A stretch of DNA of 64,000 bases. It comes from [Enterobacter] lignolyticus SCF1. GTDB taxonomy: Bacteria > Pseudomonadota > Gammaproteobacteria > Enterobacterales > Enterobacteriaceae. The notes beneath the pieces were generated by a model. That model was given only the letters and a program-made list of their open reading frames with translations, made no database searches and was not told the DNA's origin. This document shows positions 58,609 through 64,000 of this stretch, piece after piece. Numbering within the stretch: the first letter of the stretch is position 1; every line of letters begins with the position of its first letter. The position numbers and the translations under genes were made by a program. The stretch is from the NCBI RefSeq assembly GCF_000164865.1, contig NC_014618.1, positions 4,750,050-4,814,049 of the forward strand. The letters are read 5' to 3'.

Positions 58609-59441
58609 TGGCGTTGCTGTTCGAGCCGCTGACGTTCGCGTTTATGAAAAACGCACTGCTGATTGCGCTGGTGGTCGCCATTCCCTGCGCGCTGCTGTCG
58701 GTTTTTCTGGTGCTGAAAGGCTGGGCGCTGATGGGCGATGCGATGAGCCATGCGGTGTTTCCCGGCGTGGTGCTGGCCTGGATGATGGGGCTGCCGCTGG
58801 CGGCCGGGGCGTTTGTCGCCGGGCTGTTTTGCGCCGTAGCGACCGGATTTCTGAAGGATAACAGCCGGATTAAGCAGGATACCGTCATGGGCATCGTTTT
58901 TTCCGGCATGTTCGCCGCCGGGCTGATTCTCTATATCGCCGTAAAGCCGGAGGTGCATCTCGACCACATCCTGTTTGGCGATATGCTGGGCGTCAATACC
59001 GCCGATATCGTCCAGACAGGGGCGATTGCGGCGGTGATTGCGCTGGCTATTGGGGTGAAATGGCGCGATTTTCTGCTTTTCTGCTTCGATCCCCTGCAGG
59101 CGCAGGTTAGTGGGCTGCGTACCCGCTGGCTGCACTACGGCCTGCTGTGCATGGTCTCGCTGACGATCGTCGCAACGCTCAAAGCGGTAGGCATCATTTT
59201 GTCGATTTCCCTGCTGATCGCGCCGGGCGCTATTGCCGTGCTGCTGACAAACCGTTTTCACATCGCGCTGCTGGCGGCCGTTGTGGTCTCAGCGCTGGTA
59301 TCGGTCTGCGGCGTCTGGCTGTCGTTTTACCTCGACAGCGCCCCCGCGCCCACCATCGTGGTGCTGTTTGCGCTGGTCTTTATCGTGACCTTTGCGCATA
59401 CCAGCCTGAAGGCGCGGCGGACAGAGCAGCAAATCGGATAG
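58605..59441 (+). CDS. sitD: SitD, Mn/Fe ABC transporter permease
   Basis: 278-residue ABC-3 permease, paralogue of SitC (MGDAMSHAVFPGVVLAW matches the SitC loop). ATG 58605 overlaps the sitC stop; the frame stays open upstream to 58458 but that part lies inside sitC. Last gene of the operon. SitC and SitD form the heteromeric channel. Confidence 0.94.
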   Translation: MMALLFEPLTFAFMKNALLIALVVAIPCALLSVFLVLKGWALMGDAMSHAVFPGVVLAWMMGLPLAAGAFVAGLFCAVATGFLKDNSRIKQDTVMGIVFSGMFAAGLILYIAVKPEVHLDHILFGDMLGVNTADIVQTGAIAAVIALAIGVKWRDFLLFCFDPLQAQVSGLRTRWLHYGLLCMVSLTIVATLKAVGIILSISLLIAPGAIAVLLTNRFHIALLAAVVVSALVSVCGVWLSFYLDSAPAPTIVVLFALVFIVTFAHTSLKARRTEQQIG

Positions 59442-59518
59442 AGATGCTGCAGGTCCGGATAAGCGGCGTAATCCAGTCTATTATGTTTAACGTCAGAAAA
59501 TAAGGAGTAAGCCTGCCT

Positions 59519-60079
59519 ATGATTACCACCCACGTTTTCATTGCTGTCAGTCTGGATGGTTTCATTGCGCGTCAAGATGGCGATATCCGCTGGCTGTTGC
59601 AGCGCGATGACCCTGGCGAGGATCATGGCTATGATGACTTTATCATCGATAAAGAGGTCATTGTGATGGGCCGGGGAAGCTATGAGAAAGTGATGACCTT
59701 CGACACATGGCCTTACGACCTGCCCGTACTGGTGTTATCGAAACAGCTCGCCGGAACGCCAGTACCTGACGCCTTAAAGGATAAGGTTCAATTTATCGAT
59801 TCTGCGCCAGGGGAGACGATTGCCCGTCTGGCCGAACAGAACATACAGCGAGTCTATCTCGATGGCGGTCAGGTGGTGCAGTCATTTCTTCGCGAGGGGC
59901 TTATCACTGACATGGTCATTACTACCGTTCCGGTGCTGATCGGCTCAGGGAAGCCCTTGTTCGGGACATTGTCCCGAGATATTGATTTAACGTTGCTCTC
60001 CAGCCGTAGCTTTCCTTCTGGTCTCGTTCAGTCTACGTATCACGTGAATGCAAACAAACCCGCATTAACAGCCAGTTAA
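59519..60079 (+). CDS. Dihydrofolate reductase family protein (RibD C-terminal domain-like)
   Basis: 186-residue cytoplasmic protein of the DHFR/RibD-C superfamily, like Bacillus YyaP/YwjB. The N-terminal SLDGFIARQDGDIRWL and the MGRGSYEKV and YLDGGQVVQSFL blocks (NADPH-binding) are typical. No substrate is known; it is not a folA replacement by sequence. AAGGAG lies about 13 bases upstream. Single gene after sitD, with a terminator formed by its own last codons. Confidence 0.85.
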   Translation: MITTHVFIAVSLDGFIARQDGDIRWLLQRDDPGEDHGYDDFIIDKEVIVMGRGSYEKVMTFDTWPYDLPVLVLSKQLAGTPVPDALKDKVQFIDSAPGETIARLAEQNIQRVYLDGGQVVQSFLREGLITDMVITTVPVLIGSGKPLFGTLSRDIDLTLLSSRSFPSGLVQSTYHVNANKPALTAS

Positions 60080-60090
60080 TGCGGGTTTAC
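60058..60090. terminator. Terminator overlapping the end of the DHFR-like gene
   Basis: ACCCGCATTAAC-AGCCA-GTTAATGCGGGTTT. The stem is built from the last codons (PALTAS) and the stop codon of the gene. It also faces mnmE, which ends at 60121. Confidence 0.85.
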
Positions 60091-60120
60091 GAACGTTCAC
60101 GGACGAGGATGGATTAAAAC

Positions 60121-61485
60121 TTACTTGCCAATACAGAAGCTCGAGAATATCCGTCCCAGCAGATCGTCGGAGGTAAATTCGCCGGTAATCTCGCTTAACG
60201 CCTGCTGCGCCAGGCGCAGCTCTTCCGCCAGCAGCTCGCCTGCCCACGCGCCAATCAGCTGCGCTTTGCCCTGCTGCAGGTGGTTGGCCGCGGTTTCCAG
60301 CGCCTGGAGATGGCGGCGGCGGGCGAGGAATCCGCCCTCCATGTTGGTGTCAAAGCCCATGCTCTGCTTGAGGTGGTTACGCAGCAGGTCCACGCCTTCG
60401 CCCTGACGCGCGGAGAGACGAATCAGTGAGTGACCGTTCACCTCGCTCAATCCCACCGCTTCGCCGGTCATATCCGCTTTATTGCGGACCACGGTGATCG
60501 GCAAATTCGTCGGTAAACGGGCGATAAAGTCGGGCCAGATCTGCGCCGGGTCAACGGCGTCGGTGGTGGTGCCGTCGACCATAAACAGCACGCGGTCGGC
60601 CTGCTCGATCTCCTGCCAGGCGCGCTCAATGCCGATACGCTCGACCTCGTCGCTGGCGTCGCGCAGCCCGGCGGTATCGATAATGTGCAGCGGCATCCCG
60701 TCAATGTGGATATGCTCGCGCAGCACGTCGCGGGTGGTGCCGGCAATGTCGGTGACGATTGCGGCCTCACGGCCCGCCAGCGCGTTCAGCAGGCTCGATT
60801 TCCCGGCGTTAGGGCGCCCGGCAATCACCACCTTCATCCCTTCTCGCAGCAGGCTGCCCTGGCGCGCTTCGGCGCGCACCGCGTCGAGATCGGCCATCAC
60901 GCCGTTCAGCTGGGCCTCGATTTTGCCGTCGGAGAGGAAATCGATCTCTTCGTCCGGGAAGTCGATCGCCGCTTCGACGTAGATGCGCAGGTGAGTGAGC
61001 GCTTCCACAAGGTGGTTCACGCGGGCGGAGAACGCCCCCTGCAGCGAGTTCAGCGCGGAGCGGGCCGCCTGCTCGGAACTGGCGTCGATCAGGTCTGCAA
61101 TCGCCTCGGCTTGCGCCAGGTCGAGCTTGTCGTTAAGAAACGCGCGCTCGGAGAACTCGCCGGGCCTGGCAATGCGCAGGCCGGGAATCGTCAGAATGCG
61201 TTTTAACAGCAGGTCGAGGATCACCGGGCCGCCGTGGCCCTGCAGCTCCAGCACATCTTCGCCGGTAAAGGAGTTCGGGCCGGGGAACCACAGGGCAATG
61301 CCCTGGTCCAGCGCGGCGCCGTCGGCATCGTTAAACGGCAGATAATCGGCGTAGCGCGGTTTTGGCAGCTTGCCCAGCACCGCTTCAGCCACCTCGCGCG
61401 CCTTCAGGCCGGAGATACGCAGAATGCCTACACCACCGCGTCCCGGTGGGGTTGCCTGGGCGACGATAGTGTCGTTATGGCTCAT
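60121..61485 (-). CDS. mnmE: MnmE (TrmE), tRNA modification GTPase
   Basis: GTPase partner of MnmG for wobble-uridine modification, 454 residues. N-terminal folate-binding domain, helical domain and an inserted G domain: P-loop GRPNAGKSSL near residue 223, DTAGLRD for G3 and NKAD for G4. The C-terminal CIGK motif with the essential Cys is intact. Confidence 0.98.
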   Translation of the reverse strand: MSHNDTIVAQATPPGRGGVGILRISGLKAREVAEAVLGKLPKPRYADYLPFNDADGAALDQGIALWFPGPNSFTGEDVLELQGHGGPVILDLLLKRILTIPGLRIARPGEFSERAFLNDKLDLAQAEAIADLIDASSEQAARSALNSLQGAFSARVNHLVEALTHLRIYVEAAIDFPDEEIDFLSDGKIEAQLNGVMADLDAVRAEARQGSLLREGMKVVIAGRPNAGKSSLLNALAGREAAIVTDIAGTTRDVLREHIHIDGMPLHIIDTAGLRDASDEVERIGIERAWQEIEQADRVLFMVDGTTTDAVDPAQIWPDFIARLPTNLPITVVRNKADMTGEAVGLSEVNGHSLIRLSARQGEGVDLLRNHLKQSMGFDTNMEGGFLARRRHLQALETAANHLQQGKAQLIGAWAGELLAEELRLAQQALSEITGEFTSDDLLGRIFSSFCIGK

Positions 61486-61510
61486 GGTTGTTCTCGTTCA
61501 ATACAAATAA

Positions 61511-61540
61511 AAAAGGCGGTCAATCGACCGCCCTTTAATG
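61511..61540 (-). terminator. yidC terminator
   Basis: Minus strand GGCGGTC-GATT-GACCGCC followed by TTTTTTATTTG, between yidC and mnmE, which lie on the same strand. Confidence 0.85.
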
Positions 61541-61552
61541 AATGTTCCGTTT

Positions 61553-61585
61553 GCCGGATGGCGGCTTCGCCTTATCCGGCCTACA
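61553..61585. repeat. REP element
   Basis: GCCGGATGGCGGC-TTC-GCCTTATCCGGCCTAC, a classic enterobacterial repetitive extragenic palindrome, located just after the yidC stop. Confidence 0.85.
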
Positions 61586-61591
61586 ACCGAA

Positions 61592-63235
61592 TCAGGACTT
61601 TTTCTTTTCGCGGCTGTGCAGGCCACGTTTTTCCAGACCACGGTAGATCAGCTGCTGCTGGATGATGGTCACCAGGTTGCTGACGATATAGTACAGCACC
61701 AGACCTGACGGGAACCACAGGAAGAACACGGTGAAGATGACCGGCATAAAGGTCATGATCTTCTGCTGCATCGGGTCGGTCACGGTGGTCGGCGACATCT
61801 TCTGGATGAAGAACATCGTCACGCCCATCAGGATCGGCAGGATGTAGTACGGGTCCTGTGCGGACAGGTCGTGGATCCACAGCGCGAACGGCGCATGGCG
61901 CAGCTCAACGGAGCCCATCAGCATGTAGTACAGCGCAAGGAAGATAGGCATCTGGATAATCAGCGGGAAGCAACCACCCAGCGGGTTTACTTTCTCTGCT
62001 TTATACAGGGCCATCATCTCCTGGCTCTGGCGCTGTTTGTCATCGCCCAGACGCTCGCGCATGGCCTGAATCTTCGGCTGCAGCATACGCATCTTCGCCA
62101 TGGAGGTGTACTGCGCTTTGGTCAGCGGGTACATGATGCCACGAACGATGAAGGTGATAACGATGATGGAGAAGCCCCAGTTGCCGAGGAAGCTGTGGAT
62201 GAACTTCAGCAGCTTGAACAGCGGCTGAGAGATGAACCACAGCCAGCCGTAGTCAACGGTCAGATCCAGGTGCGGCGCAACGGCAGCCATTTTGTCCTGA
62301 ATTTCCGGGCCAACCCACAGGGTGCTGCCCACGGTGCCGGTCTGGCCTGGCTGAATCAGCGTCGGCTGAGATTTGTAGCCGATAGCCGCAATGCCGTTGC
62401 CGAGATTCGCGGTGTAGAAGTTGTTGGTGCCGTCGTTACGCGGAACCCATGCGGTCGCGAAGTACTGCTGCAGCATCGCAACCCAGCCGTCTTTGGCACT
62501 AACGTTCAGGTTCTCGTTATCGGCGATGGTATCGAATTTGTATTTTTCGTACTTCGCATCAGGCGTGGAGTACGCCGCGCCGCGGAAGGTGTGCAGCGCA
62601 AAGTTGCTGCTGCCCGTATCGCGATGCGTCGGCAGATTGATGGACTGCTTCAGCTGACCGAAGGTGGAGATTTCCAGCGGCTTATCGCTGCTGTTCTTCA
62701 CGCTGTAGTCAACGTTAACGGCATATTCGCCACGCTTCAGCACAAAGGTCTTGGTGAAGGTGTTGCCCGCTTTGTCGGTCCAGGTCAGCGGGATGCTGAT
62801 TTCGTTCTGACCGTCTGCCAGGACAAAGGTATCTTTATCAACGCTGTACAGTGGGCGCGGGCCGTTAGCCGGGTTATCCGGGCCGTCACGGCCGGTCAGG
62901 CCGCTTTGCGCCTGATAGATAAACTGCGGCGTGGTTTCCAGTAACTGGAACGGTTCGTTAGAACCCAGCTCTTTCGGGTAAGCTAACAGCTCAGCCTGCT
63001 CAACATCACCGCCACGGGTGTTGATGGTCAGATCGAGCACGTCGGTTTTCACCGTAATCAGTTTCCCCTGGCCACTGGCCGGTACGCCCTGGTCGGCGGC
63101 GCTACCCGCTGCGGTGGTCGTAGTCTGCGTGGTCTGCTGCTGGGGCTGAGGATTTTTATCCTGCTCCCATGCCTGCCAGATCATGAAAGACACGAACAAC
63201 AAAGCGATGATAAGAAGATTGCGTTGCGAATCCAT
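61592..63235 (-). CDS. yidC: YidC, membrane protein insertase
   Basis: 547-residue inner-membrane insertase (Oxa1 family) that works alone or with SecYEG; it inserts subunit c of the ATP synthase encoded in this window. An N-terminal membrane anchor, a large periplasmic domain (about 60-340) and five C-terminal segments with the hydrophilic groove, whose positively charged residue lies in FIVRGIMYPLTKAQ. The C-terminal basic tail REKKKS is present. Confidence 0.98.
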   Translation of the reverse strand: MDSQRNLLIIALLFVSFMIWQAWEQDKNPQPQQQTTQTTTTAAGSAADQGVPASGQGKLITVKTDVLDLTINTRGGDVEQAELLAYPKELGSNEPFQLLETTPQFIYQAQSGLTGRDGPDNPANGPRPLYSVDKDTFVLADGQNEISIPLTWTDKAGNTFTKTFVLKRGEYAVNVDYSVKNSSDKPLEISTFGQLKQSINLPTHRDTGSSNFALHTFRGAAYSTPDAKYEKYKFDTIADNENLNVSAKDGWVAMLQQYFATAWVPRNDGTNNFYTANLGNGIAAIGYKSQPTLIQPGQTGTVGSTLWVGPEIQDKMAAVAPHLDLTVDYGWLWFISQPLFKLLKFIHSFLGNWGFSIIVITFIVRGIMYPLTKAQYTSMAKMRMLQPKIQAMRERLGDDKQRQSQEMMALYKAEKVNPLGGCFPLIIQMPIFLALYYMLMGSVELRHAPFALWIHDLSAQDPYYILPILMGVTMFFIQKMSPTTVTDPMQQKIMTFMPVIFTVFFLWFPSGLVLYYIVSNLVTIIQQQLIYRGLEKRGLHSREKKKS

Positions 63236-63237
63236 CG

Positions 63238-63495
63238 TTAGTGTTCTCTGGTATTAGAAGGTCCTGGTGGGACGGGGTCGTCACCACCCGGGTGTAAAGG
63301 GTGGCATTTTAATACGCGTTTCACCGTCAACCAACTGCCTTTTATCACTCCAAACCTGCGCAATGCCTCAATTCCGTATTGAGAACAGGTTGGCGTGAAA
63401 CGGCAATGCGGCCCGAGAAGCGGACTAATCAGGCGTTGATAGACCCTGATAAGGGCTATCAGGACCCGCGAGCCAGGCGACAGTGACGGCGCCAT
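63238..63495 (-). CDS. yidD: YidD, membrane protein insertion efficiency factor
   Basis: 85-residue Cys-containing protein with the family block RFTPTCSQYGIEAL. Helps membrane insertion by YidC. Starts inside rnpA (overlap of 37 bases) and ends 2 bases before yidC. Confidence 0.96.
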   Translation of the reverse strand: MAPSLSPGSRVLIALIRVYQRLISPLLGPHCRFTPTCSQYGIEALRRFGVIKGSWLTVKRVLKCHPLHPGGDDPVPPGPSNTREH

Positions 63496-63818
63496 AATTT
63501 TTCCAACGCTTCCGTGAGAGCACGGTTATCGAGGTCTGCAACCCCCTTCTTCGCCACCACCACGAAGTCCATAGGCGGAAGTTCATGTTGACGCAAACGG
63601 AAGCTCTCACGCGTCAGACGTTTAATCCGATTGCGTTCATGGGCGCGTTTAACGTTTTTCTTGGCGACGGTAAGACCGATGCGGGGATGCCCCAGCGAAT
63701 TCAGGCGGCCGAGGATGGTGATTTGCGGCGTGCCAGCCCGTTGCGGCTGCTGGAAGACGAATGTGAAATGAGTGGGAGTTAACAAACGTAACTCCCTGGG
63801 AAAAGCGAGCTTAACCAC
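63459..63818 (-). CDS. rnpA: RnpA, protein component of ribonuclease P
   Basis: 119-residue basic protein that binds the RNase P RNA for 5' tRNA processing. The RNR motif KNVKRAHERNRIKRLTRESF is near residues 53-72. GTG start at 63818, as in E. coli. Follows rpmH by 17 bases. Confidence 0.98.
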   Translation of the reverse strand: MVKLAFPRELRLLTPTHFTFVFQQPQRAGTPQITILGRLNSLGHPRIGLTVAKKNVKRAHERNRIKRLTRESFRLRQHELPPMDFVVVAKKGVADLDNRALTEALEKLWRRHCRLARGS

Positions 63819-63835
63819 TCAGGGGTTAGCTTTTA

Positions 63836-63988
<153 letters not shown>

Positions 63989-64000
63989 CTAAACTTGAAT

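Noticed and set aside
61871..62944. A 357-codon open frame antisense to yidC
   Set aside because: Mirror of YidC codon usage with no family features.

Overview
The window is chromosomal DNA from an enteric gammaproteobacterium (Enterobacteriaceae) and spans the replication origin. Almost every gene can be matched by name to E. coli K-12 neighbours, and protein lengths agree to within a few residues. The lack of the tryptophanase genes between mnmE and mdtL, the sitABCD operon in their place and the styles of dispersed repeat point to the Enterobacter/Klebsiella/Kosakonia side of the family rather than Escherichia. The genus is an inference. The strand shown is the reverse complement of the usual E. 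coli map.

Layout. 1-4.5 kb: yihG, srkA-dsbA, yihD and mobA-mobB. 4.5-10.1 kb: a complete rRNA operon on the minus strand (16S, tRNA-Glu, 23S, 5S, tandem P1/P2 promoters, T1 and T2 terminators). 10.2-20.2 kb: yieP-hsrA, the ribose operon rbsDACBKR and kup. 20.4-25.5 kb: ravA-viaA, asnA/asnC and mioC. 25.5-25.8 kb: oriC. 25.9-28.5 kb: mnmG-rsmG. 29.1-36 kb: the nine-gene atp operon. 36.3-39.7 kb: glmU-glmS. 40-45.1 kb: a lower-GC chaperone-usher fimbrial operon of the long polar fimbria type. 45.2-49.9 kb: pstSCAB-phoU. 49.9-55.8 kb: yieH, adeP, chrR, yieE, yidZ, mdtL. 56-59.4 kb: the Mn/Fe transporter sitABCD. 59.5-64 kb: a dihydrofolate-reductase-like protein, then mnmE, yidC, yidD, rnpA and rpmH leading toward dnaA beyond the window edge.

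How it works together. Most of the window is the conserved origin-proximal block: replication start, ATP synthase, tRNA and rRNA modification, membrane insertion and cell-wall precursor synthesis. The accessory parts are the fimbrial operon in the glmS-pstS hotspot and the sit operon in the mnmE-mdtL gap. Regulatory sites that can be read directly include a five-heptamer Pho-box array before pstS, tandem MntR-like palindromes plus a Fur-like site before sitA, two RbsR-type palindromes before rbsD, a PurR-like box before adeP and the DnaA boxes of oriC.

The most notable structural observation is the rRNA operon. Its upstream flank (yieP, tRNA-Glu spacer) is that of E. coli rrnC, and its downstream flank (mobB/mobA) is that of rrnA. 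The roughly 90 kb that separates these two operons in E. coli is not here. This implies either an rrn-mediated rearrangement or an assembly join through rRNA. I did not find a convincing new biological system in this window.
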